A stretch of DNA of 64,000 nucleotides from Caenimonas sedimenti (GTDB lineage: Bacteria; Pseudomonadota; Gammaproteobacteria; Burkholderiales; Burkholderiaceae_C): contig NZ_VOBQ01000010.1 in the NCBI RefSeq assembly GCF_007833165.1, forward strand, positions 62,001 through 126,000, given 5' to 3'. Below the pieces are notes generated by a model, which ran no database searches, had not been told where the DNA came from, and saw only the letters and a program-made list of their open reading frames with translations. Below are positions 9,214-16,983 of this stretch, piece after piece. Positions within the stretch are counted from its first letter, which is position 1; the number at the start of each line of letters is the position of its first letter. The translations under genes were made by a program, and so were the position numbers.

Positions 9214-10428
9214 TCACTCGATCGCTTGCTTCTTGCCGTCCTTGTAGGTGTACAAGGTGGTGGCCGCGTTCTTCAGCTCACCGCCGGGTTCGAACTGGAT
9301 GCGCGCGGTGACGCCCTGGTAATCGGTCTCGGCCAGCTTGGGCAGGTAGGCTTTCGGGTCGGTCGAGTTGGCCCGCTTCATCGCGTCCACCAGCACGAAG
9401 GTGGCGTCGTAGGTGTAGGGGCTGTAGATCTGGAACTGCCCCGGGAACTTCTGGTCGTACCTCTGCTTCCAGGCGGCGCCGCCGGGCATCTTGGCGATGG
9501 AAGCGCCGCCTTCGGCGCAGACCACGTTGTTCAGCGTTTTGGCGCCGGCCGCCAGCTTGGCGATCTCGGCGGTGCAGATGCCGTCCCCGCCGAAGAACTT
9601 CACGTCCGTCAGGCCCAGCTGCTCGAGCTGCCGCAGCATCGGGCCACCCTGCGCGTCCATGCCGCCGTAGAAGATGGCGTCGGGCTTCTTGGCCTTGATC
9701 GCGGTGAGGATGGCCATGAAGTCGGTGGCCTTGTCGTTGGTGAACTGGCGGTCGACCACCTGCACGCCCTTGCCTTCCGCGGTCTTGGAGAAGATGTCCG
9801 CCACGCCCTGGCCGTAGGCGGTGCGGTCGTCGATCACCGCGACCTTCTTCAGCTTCAGCTGGTCCGCCGCATGCAGCGCGAGCGCGGCGCCGAGCGCGTT
9901 GTCGTTGGCGATCAGGCGGTAGGTCGTCTTGTAGCCCGGCTTGGTCAGCTCCGGGTTGGTGGCCGCGCCGGTGATGTGGGGGATGCCGCAGTCGTTGTAG
10001 ACCTTGGCGGCAGGGATGGTGGTGCCCGAGTTGAGGTGGCCCACCACGCCGGCGACCTTCGCATCGCAGAGCTTCTGGGCCGCGGCGGTGCCCTGCTTCG
10101 GATCGGCCGCATCGTCCTCGGCCTGGATCTCGAAGCGCACCGGCTTGCCGCCGATGCTGATGTTCTGCGTGTTGAGCTCTTCGATGGCCATGCGCACGCC
10201 GTTCTCGTTGTCCTTGCCGTAGTGCGCCTGCGGCCCCGACATCGGCGCGACGTGGCCGATCCGGACGACTTCGGCGCCGGCGGGCGCGGGCGCCGGCGCA
10301 GCGGCAGTCGGCGCCGGCGCTGTCGCGCTCGTGGCCGGCGTGGGGGCGGGCGCGGGCTCATCCTTCTTGCCGCAGCCGGCCATCGACAGGGAGGCGGCAA
10401 TCGCCGCCAGCATCCAGGAGCGGTGCAT
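9214..10428 (-). CDS. Branched-chain amino acid-type ABC transporter substrate-binding lipoprotein (LivK-like)
   Basis: A 404-residue periplasmic binding protein of the Leu/Ile/Val family (Peripla_BP_6). The signal peptide ends in a lipobox (SMAGC), followed by an Ala-Pro linker, then VRIGHVAPMSGPQAHYGKDN at the start of lobe 1, typical of LivK proteins. A perfect GGAGGT site lies before the ATG at 10428. No LivHMGF permease or ATPase gene is next to it, so it must use a transporter encoded elsewhere. Its operon partners suggest that the ligand is an aromatic acid or a related catabolic substrate rather than leucine; that is inference. Confidence 0.85.
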   Translation of the reverse strand: MHRSWMLAAIAASLSMAGCGKKDEPAPAPTPATSATAPAPTAAAPAPAPAGAEVVRIGHVAPMSGPQAHYGKDNENGVRMAIEELNTQNISIGGKPVRFEIQAEDDAADPKQGTAAAQKLCDAKVAGVVGHLNSGTTIPAAKVYNDCGIPHITGAATNPELTKPGYKTTYRLIANDNALGAALALHAADQLKLKKVAVIDDRTAYGQGVADIFSKTAEGKGVQVVDRQFTNDKATDFMAILTAIKAKKPDAIFYGGMDAQGGPMLRQLEQLGLTDVKFFGGDGICTAEIAKLAAGAKTLNNVVCAEGGASIAKMPGGAAWKQRYDQKFPGQFQIYSPYTYDATFVLVDAMKRANSTDPKAYLPKLAETDYQGVTARIQFEPGGELKNAATTLYTYKDGKKQAIE

Positions 10429-10546
10429 GTGTGACCTCCAAGAAATGATGGATGCGAAGGGAGATGAGGGCGCACGCGGGCTCAGTCAAGGCCCGCGATG
10501 CGGCTTTTGGACCGGACGAACGGCCGAGCAGCCGCGACCCGCCGGT

Positions 10547-11479
10547 TCAGCCGAGCTGCTGCAACCGCTGTTGCTGCCGGCGCACCAGCCGGTCGATGTC
10601 CGCCAGGTCCTGCGCGGACAGCTTCGGTCCGGGCTTGCGCACGAACGACGAGGCGATGGCGCCGCGCTGCTGCAACAAGTGCTTGCGTACCGCCAGCCCG
10701 ATGCCGGCCTGCTGCTCGTAGCGCGCCAGCGGCAGGTAGGCATCGAACAGGTCGTGGGCGCGTTCGACGTCGCCGCGACCGTGCGCCGCCACCACATCGA
10801 CCATCATCTCCGGCCAGGCGAAGCCGGTCATGGCGCCATCGGCGCCGCGCGACAGTTCCTCGGGCAGGAACAGGCCGCCGCCGTTGCCGGTGAGGACGGA
10901 GACGCGGCGAACGTCACCCTTGTCGCTGGCGGCTCGAATGGCCGAGAGCTTGGCCAGCCCGGGCCAATCCTCATGCTTGAGCATCACGCAGTGCGGCGCA
11001 TTCTTCAGGATGCGCAGGATCACGCCGGGCGCCATCTGCACGCCGGTCGACACGGGGTGGTCCTGCAGGCACCAGGGCACCGCGCCCAGCGTCTCGTTGA
11101 CCATGTCGAAGTAGCCGGCGATCTGGTCGTCGGTGCGCACGCTGCCGGGCGGCGCCACCATCACGCCGGCGGCGCCCAGGTCCATCACGGCCCGCGTGAG
11201 TTCGCCCATGGCGGCGAAGCCGGGCGAGGAGACGCCCACGATCACCGGCACCCGGCCGCCCACGCGTCGCACGACTTGCCGCGTGTACGCCTTGGCTTCC
11301 TCCGCGGTCAGTTTCGTCGCCTCGCCCAGGATGCCGAGGATGGTGAGGCCGGTGACCCCGCGCTCGAGGCAGAAATCCACCATGCGGTCGGTGCTGGCCA
11401 GGTCCAGCGCGCCGGCATCCGTGAAGGGCGTGACGGTGATGAGGTAGACGCCGCGGGCGGTGGTGTCGAAACTGTGCAT
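10547..11479 (-). CDS. Dihydrodipicolinate synthase/N-acetylneuraminate lyase family aldolase
   Basis: A 310-residue (beta/alpha)8 class I aldolase of the DapA family. The Schiff-base lysine is present in CVMLKHED (Lys168). The usual YNxPxxTG motif is replaced by LQDHPVSTG (138-146), so the catalytic tyrosine position holds Gln139. This makes true dihydrodipicolinate synthase unlikely and suggests an unusual member acting on another 2-oxo acid. The start at 11479 is supported by AGGAG upstream. It is the first gene of the minus-strand catabolic run, 118 bp before the binding-protein gene, and faces an acetyltransferase across an inverted repeat. Confidence 0.8.
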   Translation of the reverse strand: MHSFDTTARGVYLITVTPFTDAGALDLASTDRMVDFCLERGVTGLTILGILGEATKLTAEEAKAYTRQVVRRVGGRVPVIVGVSSPGFAAMGELTRAVMDLGAAGVMVAPPGSVRTDDQIAGYFDMVNETLGAVPWCLQDHPVSTGVQMAPGVILRILKNAPHCVMLKHEDWPGLAKLSAIRAASDKGDVRRVSVLTGNGGGLFLPEELSRGADGAMTGFAWPEMMVDVVAAHGRGDVERAHDLFDAYLPLARYEQQAGIGLAVRKHLLQQRGAIASSFVRKPGPKLSAQDLADIDRLVRRQQQRLQQLG

Positions 11480-11512
11480 GCGCTGCTCCTGCTGTGCGCC
11501 CAGCATAGTGGA

Positions 11513-11533
11513 ATGCTGTCAACATGACAGCAT
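11513..11533. promoter_or_regulatory. Perfect inverted repeat in the divergent aldolase/acetyltransferase promoter region
   Basis: The 9-base arm ATGCTGTCA is repeated as its exact reverse complement after a 3-base spacer. The site lies in the 52-bp gap between two divergent genes and its right arm overlaps the acetyltransferase start codon at 11532. The TGTCA/TGACA core is like operators of dimeric winged-helix regulators of the GntR or MarR type. No regulator gene is adjacent. Bound protein would be expected to affect both genes. Confidence 0.55.
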
Positions 11534-12092
11534 GAAGAGCGAACGGCAGAAGATGCTCGACGGCGAGCTCTACAACGCCTTGGACGCGGAGCTGGTCGCG
11601 GCCAGGGCTGCGGCACGCGCCCTTTGTGCACGGATCAATGCGCCCGGATGCAGCGAAGCCGAGCAACGCGCGGTGCTGATGCGATTGCTGGGCTCGGGCG
11701 GTGACAGCGCCACGATCACACCGCCCTTCTTCTGCGACTACGGCAGCCAGATCGAACTCGGCGAGAACGTTTTCTTCAACTTCAACTGCGTCCTGCTCGA
11801 CGTGTGCCGCATCCGGATCGGCGCGCGCACGCTGGTCGGCCCCGCCGTGCAGATCTACACGCCCCTGCATCCCATGGATGCCGTGCTGCGCCGGACGCAG
11901 GAGTACGGCAAGCCGGTCGAGATCGGCTGCGACGCCTGGATCGGCGGCGGCGCGATCATCCTGCCCGGCGTGCGCATCGGCGACCGCGCCGTGATCGGCG
12001 CGGGCAGCGTCGTCACGCGTGACGTGCCGGACGACGTCCTGGCCGTGGGCAACCCGTGCAAGGTGATCAGGCGGTTGACTTCGCCCTTTTGA
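11532..12092 (+). CDS. Sugar O-acetyltransferase, maltose/galactoside acetyltransferase family
   Basis: A 186-residue left-handed beta-helix acetyltransferase (LacA/Maa/NodL type). The N-terminal Maa-like helix MKSERQKMLDGELYNA is present, which supports the start at 11532. Hexapeptide repeats follow from about residue 70 (GSQIELGENVFFNFNC, IRIGARTLVGP, VEIGCDAWIGGGAIILPGVRIG), then the typical GAGSVVTRDVPDDVLAVGNP end. The likely histidine base lies in YTPLHPMD. It would transfer acetyl from acetyl-CoA to a sugar hydroxyl. No ribosome site is seen, because an inverted repeat occupies that position. Confidence 0.85.
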   Translation: MKSERQKMLDGELYNALDAELVAARAAARALCARINAPGCSEAEQRAVLMRLLGSGGDSATITPPFFCDYGSQIELGENVFFNFNCVLLDVCRIRIGARTLVGPAVQIYTPLHPMDAVLRRTQEYGKPVEIGCDAWIGGGAIILPGVRIGDRAVIGAGSVVTRDVPDDVLAVGNPCKVIRRLTSPF

Positions 12093-12122
12093 ACCGTCCG
12101 TGGTCTGTCGTAGAGTCGCGGG

Positions 12123-12800
12123 ATGGGGATCGAATCCGGTGGCAAGCAGGCACGCACCCGCCATGCGCGGCTGGCCGTTGCCCTGATGCTCGGCGTCCAC
12201 ACGGGAGCTTGGCCGCAGGAGGCGGCACCCGTGCCCGCCCCAGCGCCGGCCGAGGTGGAAGTGGCCCCGGCCGCGGTGGAAGTGGCGCCTGTTCCGGCCG
12301 CTGCGCCGGTGGAAGTGGCGCCTGCTCCGGCAACCGCACCCGTGGAGGCGGCGCCGGCTCCCGCTTCAGCCCCGGTGGCCCTGCCGCCCGCACCCACGCC
12401 TGCTCCGCCGCCGCCGCGCCCGCGCCGCGCCATCTCGGACACCGACGCCCAGTACGGCGATCTGTCGCTGCCGCTCAAGCTGTCACCGGCACTCATGCAG
12501 GTGCTGTTGACGGAAGTGACCATCGAGCTGGCGCTCCCTGCCGGCGGCCGCCAGCGCTGGCGGCAGCGCAAGGACGGAATCGTCGAGGCCGGCGCCTTCA
12601 CCCGCCAGGGCCTGCCCCTGATCGAGACGGGTCGCTGGCGCATCGATGACGCAGGGCGCTACTGCTTTTCGATGGACTGGCTGGCCCGCGAGCCGGAAAA
12701 CTGGTGCCACCACGTCGTGAAGAGCGATGAAGGCTATTTCCTGATCGGCGGGGAGAAGCCGGACGACCCCGTCCGGCGCGTCTACATTGACGGGCGCTAG
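12123..12800 (+). CDS. Exported protein with Ala/Pro/Val linker and DUF995-like C-terminal domain
   Basis: A 225-residue protein with an N-terminal signal-like segment (to about residue 35), a repetitive linker of VEVAPxPAxAP units (about 38-100), and a C-terminal domain of about 120 residues. The C-terminal domain has WRIDDAGRYCFSMDW and NWCHHVVKSDEGYFLIG segments that look like small DUF995-type periplasmic domains. The two cysteines in these segments could form a disulphide. The function is unknown. It is convergent with the EF-hand gene, with a 9-bp-stem hairpin at the junction. Confidence 0.6.
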   Translation: MGIESGGKQARTRHARLAVALMLGVHTGAWPQEAAPVPAPAPAEVEVAPAAVEVAPVPAAAPVEVAPAPATAPVEAAPAPASAPVALPPAPTPAPPPPRPRRAISDTDAQYGDLSLPLKLSPALMQVLLTEVTIELALPAGGRQRWRQRKDGIVEAGAFTRQGLPLIETGRWRIDDAGRYCFSMDWLAREPENWCHHVVKSDEGYFLIGGEKPDDPVRRVYIDGR

Positions 12801-12806
12801 GAGGCG

Positions 12807-13238
12807 CTAGCGCAGCCCCATCGGGCTGCGCGCCGCGAGCACCGCGTGGCCAGCCGCAAACTCCCGCTCGTCCAGCGCGCCGTTCCCGTCGCGGTCCATG
12901 CGCGTGAACATGGCGCGTGAGCCGGCCGCATGTTCGCGCGGGGTGAGCACGCCGTCGCCGTTGCGGTCCACGGCGCGGATCTTCCCGGCGGAATCCATGC
13001 CGTCGGCCCGCTGGTTGCCGACCTTGGCCTGCGCGGCCGTCATCTCGGCGGCCGTGACGCGGCCGTTGCGGTCGGCATCCATGGCCCTGAACATGGCACC
13101 CGCCCCGCGCGCATGCTCGCGCGCGCTGACGCGCCCGTCCTGGTTGGCGTCCATCTTGCGGAACATGGGGTTCGAGTCCGCGGCCGGCAGCGGCAGGGCG
13201 AATGCGCTGGCCAGCGCACAAAGAGCGAAGCGTTTCAT
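12807..13238 (-). CDS. Exported EF-hand calcium-binding protein
   Basis: A 143-residue protein with a signal peptide (about 1-20) and four EF-hand loops: DANQDGRVSARE, DADRNGRVTAAE, DRNGDGVLTPRE and DRDGNGALDERE. Each keeps Asp at positions 1, 3 or 5 and Glu at position 12. The ATG at 13238 is preferred to a GTG at 13247, because the GGGGAG site is correctly spaced only for the ATG. It probably binds Ca2+ in the periplasm. No partner gene is evident nearby. Confidence 0.8.
   Translation of the reverse strand: MKRFALCALASAFALPLPAADSNPMFRKMDANQDGRVSAREHARGAGAMFRAMDADRNGRVTAAEMTAAQAKVGNQRADGMDSAGKIRAVDRNGDGVLTPREHAAGSRAMFTRMDRDGNGALDEREFAAGHAVLAARSPMGLR
12810..12831. terminator. Hairpin at the convergent junction, possible bidirectional terminator
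   Basis: A perfect 9-bp stem (GCGCAGCCC against its complement) closes a CATC loop at the ends of two convergent genes. There is no run of T, so a simple rho-independent terminator is not certain. It overlaps the last codons of the EF-hand gene. Confidence 0.4.
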
Positions 13239-13344
13239 CAGGGGCACTCCCCAAGGGCGACGCCCCCAGCATGCGCCGCTTCGCGGCCGCCGTCTGTCCG
13301 AGGGCAGGCAGGCCTGCCTCGGACGAGTCCGACACGTGGGGCCG

Positions 13345-14370
13345 TTACGGCTGGGGCAGCTCGTGCCGCCCGTCGGGGTGCTTCGCGAAGCGCTTCGGGT
13401 CGGCGCCGTGCACCGGCGCGCTGTCGCCGAACGGCCAGCCGCCGAATTGCGTACGCCGGTAATCCTGCATCGCCTGCATGATCTCGGCCTGCGTGTTCAT
13501 CACGAAGGGGCCGTACTGCGCCACCGGCTCGGCGATCGGCTTGCCCTGCAGCAGCAGGAACTCGCACACGCTGTCGCCGGCGGCGATCTCCACCGCCACG
13601 TCGGCCCGCAGCTGGATCAGCACGGGGCCCTGCACTTCCTGGCCGCCGACCGTCGCCTGGGCGCCCTTGAAAAAGTACAGGGTGCGCGTCGTCCCTCCGC
13701 CAGCCGCGGCCGGCAGGGTCCAGCGCGCGCCAGCTTCCTGCCGCAGCGTCCAGATGGCCACGTCGGCCTCCGGCTGCGCCGCCCAGGAGTCGGGCGGTGG
13801 CGCCAGTGCGCCGAGTTCCCGGTAGCTGCCAGCGACGACCGCCACTTCCGTCTTGCGGCCGCCGCCGTCTGCCTCGACCCGGCGCGGGATCTGCTCCGAC
13901 CACAGCATGGTGAAGTTCGGCTCCGCCATCTTGTTCTTCGCGGGCAGGTTCAGCCAGATCTGGAACAGCTCCAGCGGGTTGTCCGCGTCGGCCTTCAGCA
14001 GCGGGAACATCTCCGAATGCACAATGCCCTTGCCGGCCGTCACCCATTGCACGTCGCCGCCCCCGAAGCGCGCGGTCGCGCCCAGCGAGTCGCTGTGGTC
14101 GATCAGGCCCTTGCGCACGATCGTCACCGTCTCGAAGCCGCGGTGCGGGTGCGCGGGGAAGCCCGGCACCGTCTCGCCGTGGTACATGCTCCAGCCGTCC
14201 TTGCGGCTGAAGTCCTGGCCGATGGCCCGGCCAGCCAGCGAAGCCGCCGGCGCCATCGCGCCGTTGCCGCGCGGGTAGGCGTCGTCGTGGTAGGCACAGA
14301 ACAGGAACGGGTCAGCGGTTTCCCAGGGGAAGCCGAGGGGCTTGACGGCGAGGATGGGTGAAGTGGACAT
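13345..14370 (-). CDS. Pirin family protein (bicupin)
   Basis: A 341-residue bicupin of the pirin family. The N-terminal cupin has the metal-ligand stretch FPAHPHRGFETVT and the following GGGDVQWVTAGKGIVHSE, both diagnostic. The C-terminal pirin domain has GQPIAEPVAQYGPFVMNT-like residues (here GKPIAEPVAQYGPFVMNT). Some pirins are quercetin dioxygenases and others act in regulation; the sequence does not decide. The ATG at 14370 is chosen because homologous sequence begins there, although the frame is open further upstream. It lies 31 bp downstream of slyD, in the same direction. Confidence 0.85.
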   Translation of the reverse strand: MSTSPILAVKPLGFPWETADPFLFCAYHDDAYPRGNGAMAPAASLAGRAIGQDFSRKDGWSMYHGETVPGFPAHPHRGFETVTIVRKGLIDHSDSLGATARFGGGDVQWVTAGKGIVHSEMFPLLKADADNPLELFQIWLNLPAKNKMAEPNFTMLWSEQIPRRVEADGGGRKTEVAVVAGSYRELGALAPPPDSWAAQPEADVAIWTLRQEAGARWTLPAAAGGGTTRTLYFFKGAQATVGGQEVQGPVLIQLRADVAVEIAAGDSVCEFLLLQGKPIAEPVAQYGPFVMNTQAEIMQAMQDYRRTQFGGWPFGDSAPVHGADPKRFAKHPDGRHELPQP

Positions 14371-14401
14371 GCTTCCCAGATGCGGGCGAACCGCCGCGCT
14401 T

Positions 14402-14878
14402 TCAATGGTGGTGGCCGTGCTCGCCGTGGACGTGGCCGTGTTGGACTTCTTCCGCACTCGCGGTGCGGACCCCGGTCACGGTCAGGTGGAACTTCAGCGC
14501 CTTGCCCGCCAGCGGGTGATTCCCGTCCAGGTGCACCTCCGCGCCCTTGATCTTCATGACGTGGAACACGTGCGGCTCGCCCGCCTCGGTGCGGCCTTCG
14601 AGCTGGCCGCCGACCTTCACGCCGGGCGGGAATTCGCTCTTGGGGATCACGCGGACCAGCGACTCGTCACGCTGGCCGAAGGCGTCTTCCGGCGCCAGGT
14701 TCAGCGTGACCTGGTGGCCCGCCTCCTGGCCTTCCAGCGCCTCCTCGATCTTCGGCAGCGTGTTCTGGTAGCCGCCATGCAGGTAGACCATGGGGGTCTT
14801 GCTTTCCTCGATCAGCCGGCCGGTGGGTTCGCTCACCTTGTAGCGCAGGGTGACGACGGTGTCTTTGGAGATTTTCAT
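14402..14878 (-). CDS. slyD: FKBP-type peptidyl-prolyl cis-trans isomerase SlyD-like
   Basis: A 158-residue SlyD-type isomerase: the FKBP half-domains flank an insert-in-flap (IF) domain (LAPEDAFGQRDESLVRVIPKS region), and the protein ends in a metal-binding histidine-rich tail (HGHVHGEHGHHH). It catalyses prolyl isomerisation and acts as a chaperone; SlyD proteins also deliver nickel. The tail is shorter than that of E. coli SlyD, which has many cysteines. The start at 14878 gives the conserved opening MKISKDTVVTLRYKV. It diverges from the ProQ gene with a 61-bp gap. Confidence 0.88.
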   Translation of the reverse strand: MKISKDTVVTLRYKVSEPTGRLIEESKTPMVYLHGGYQNTLPKIEEALEGQEAGHQVTLNLAPEDAFGQRDESLVRVIPKSEFPPGVKVGGQLEGRTEAGEPHVFHVMKIKGAEVHLDGNHPLAGKALKFHLTVTGVRTASAEEVQHGHVHGEHGHHH

Positions 14879-14939
14879 GCCCCGATTCTGCCGTGGCGCC
14901 GCAGCCGGTACAGTCCGGTCTGACGATTCCCCTGAAGCC

Positions 14940-15608
14940 ATGACCGCGACCGAAACCGACAACTCTTCCGTGATCGCCCCGCCGGCGCCTGCCGCGCCCC
15001 GCAAGCGGCCGCAACCACGCACCCCGCATCCACTGCTGGAACGCCTGTTCCAGCACTATCCCAAGCTGTTCGGGGCGCGCTTCCTGCCGCTCAAGCGCGG
15101 CATCTACCACGACCTGGCGGGCTTGCACCCGGACTTCGCGGCGGAAGAGCTGAAGCTGGCGCTGTCGCAGCACACCCGGTCGACGCGCTACCTGGAAGCC
15201 GTGGCGGACATCCGCCAGCGGCATGACCTGCAGGGTGCGCCCGTGGAAGACGTTGCGCCCGAGCACGTCTACCAGGCCATCATGGAGATCCACCGCCGCC
15301 GCCAGACCCGCGGCCACGCGGGCACGGCGGCCTGGCTGCAAGAGCGCCTCGTGGCTGCCATCGAGGCGGCCGGTCTCGACCGGGCGGCTTACGAAGCGCA
15401 GGTCCGCGCACACGACCCGGCGGCGGTGGCCGCGCTCGACGAGGCGTTCGCCGCCGTTGCCGAGCGCTCGGCGCGGCGCGAGGCGCTGGTGCGCGCGTTC
15501 CAGGCCAGCGGCCGCAGCGTCGAGGAATTCGCCGACATGTACGGCATGCAGCCCGCGGACGTGCGGCGGGCGGTCGAGACCGCCAAACCGGCGGCCGCGA
15601 CGATCTAG
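14940..15608 (+). CDS. ProQ/FinO domain RNA chaperone
   Basis: A 222-residue protein with an N-terminal basic Pro-rich stretch, a ProQ/FinO domain at about residues 28-130 (HPLLERLFQHYPKLFGARFLPLKRGIYHDL and SRYLEAVADI-like segments), and a helical C-terminal region. Proteins of this family bind structured small RNAs and mRNA 3' ends. The start at 14940 is the first ATG before the low-complexity N terminus. Its end overlaps the end of the convergent MFS gene by 4 bp. Confidence 0.85.
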   Translation: MTATETDNSSVIAPPAPAAPRKRPQPRTPHPLLERLFQHYPKLFGARFLPLKRGIYHDLAGLHPDFAAEELKLALSQHTRSTRYLEAVADIRQRHDLQGAPVEDVAPEHVYQAIMEIHRRRQTRGHAGTAAWLQERLVAAIEAAGLDRAAYEAQVRAHDPAAVAALDEAFAAVAERSARREALVRAFQASGRSVEEFADMYGMQPADVRRAVETAKPAAATI

Positions 15609-16828
15609 CGTTCCAGCGGCTTCGCAGGCGCCGGCAGCCAGCGGAACGCGGCGGCTCCCAGCACCAGGAAGCCCGCGATGCTCGCCAGCACCGCCGCATA
15701 GGGCTCGACGTTCATCGCGCCCGCCGCGGACGCGACCAAGCCCGTCAGCCACTGCATCAGCGCGACCCCCAGGAACATCGCCATGGTGAAGACCGCCATC
15801 GCGCGCCCGGTCATGCGCGCCGGGTAGGCGGCTTTCACGTCGGCGTACTGCATCACCATGTAGCCGCTGATCAGGCCGATGGCAACGGCCAGGCCCACCT
15901 CGACAGCCGCGCCCAGCCGCAGGGCCATCAGCGCGAAGATGCCCGCCACGAGCAGCGTGAAGCCGATGATCCAGCGGCGCCGCCGCGCGTCACCGGGGTC
16001 GAGCCGGCCGAACAGCGGCGGCCCCAGCATGCCCACCAGCGACACAGCCAACGCTGCGTTGCCGGTCTGCACCAGGCTGAAGCCGTAGCGGTCGATCAGC
16101 AGCGGCCCCAGCCAGAGGCCGCGCAGCGAGAGGAACGAGGCATAGGTGAAAACCGCCAGTCCGATGATGCCCAGCGTGTGCGGCAGCCGGAACAGCTCGC
16201 CGTAGCCGCGCAAGGCCGCCCAGACACCGGGCCGCTCGGCCACCGCATCGGGCGCCTGCTCACGCACCAGCAGCCAGATGGCCAGCCACGCCACGGTGGC
16301 GCAGGCCGCGAGCGCCAGGAAGCCGGCGCGCCATGACCAGCCTTCGATGATCCACGCGAGCGGCGTGCCCGTCAGCAGCAGGCCGGCGGAGCCGATGCCC
16401 AGCGTCGCGCCAGACACGGAGGCGAAGCGGTCGGGCGGGAACTGCCGCGCGATGAAGACGGTGCAGACCAGGAAGGCGGGCGCACACCCGATGCCGGTGA
16501 GCGCCTGCCCCACCAGCAGCCAGCCGTAGCTGGTCGCGCTGGCGGTCAGCAGGGCACCGACGATCGCCAGCGGGAACACCGCCAGCACCGTGCGGCGCAC
16601 GCCGAACACGTCGATGCCCATGCCCATGAACAGCTGCAGCGCGCCGAAGGCGAAATGGAAGACGCCGGCGAACAGGCCCAGCTGCTGCGGCGACAGGCCG
16701 AAGGCCTGCTGCAGCGGTGGCGCCATCAGCGCGGCCACGGTGCGGAACGCCTGGCTGAGGGCGAAGCCGGTGGTCAGCACCAGCAGCATCAGCCAGGGGG
16801 AGCGGGGGGAGGAGAGGACGGACTGCAT
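15605..16828 (-). CDS. Major facilitator superfamily transporter
   Basis: A 407-residue, 12-helix MFS permease. Hydrophobic helices run the whole length. The loop-2/3 family motif appears as GMGIDVFGVRRTVL (about residues 69-82). The substrate is not identifiable; the fold and length fit the aromatic-acid/sugar-phosphate or cyanate-type groups. It diverges from the TPR gene (155-bp gap), and its 3' end overlaps the ProQ gene end. No strong ribosome site was seen. Confidence 0.82.
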   Translation of the reverse strand: MQSVLSSPRSPWLMLLVLTTGFALSQAFRTVAALMAPPLQQAFGLSPQQLGLFAGVFHFAFGALQLFMGMGIDVFGVRRTVLAVFPLAIVGALLTASATSYGWLLVGQALTGIGCAPAFLVCTVFIARQFPPDRFASVSGATLGIGSAGLLLTGTPLAWIIEGWSWRAGFLALAACATVAWLAIWLLVREQAPDAVAERPGVWAALRGYGELFRLPHTLGIIGLAVFTYASFLSLRGLWLGPLLIDRYGFSLVQTGNAALAVSLVGMLGPPLFGRLDPGDARRRRWIIGFTLLVAGIFALMALRLGAAVEVGLAVAIGLISGYMVMQYADVKAAYPARMTGRAMAVFTMAMFLGVALMQWLTGLVASAAGAMNVEPYAAVLASIAGFLVLGAAAFRWLPAPAKPLER

Positions 16829-16983
16829 CGCGAAACGGTTCGGCGTCGAGTGTGCAGCATGTCACGCCGGCGCGGTCCGCGTGCGTTGGCATGCATCCGA
16901 TCCGGCGGCCGGGGTCGTAGCTCCCCCGGCGTCACCAAGAGGGCGCCGTTTCATCGCATCCAACAATGACGAAAGGTTTCCCC

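Noticed and set aside
9214-10428. Full branched-chain amino acid ABC transporter
   Set aside because: Only the binding protein is present. No permease or ATPase of the Liv type is adjacent on either strand.
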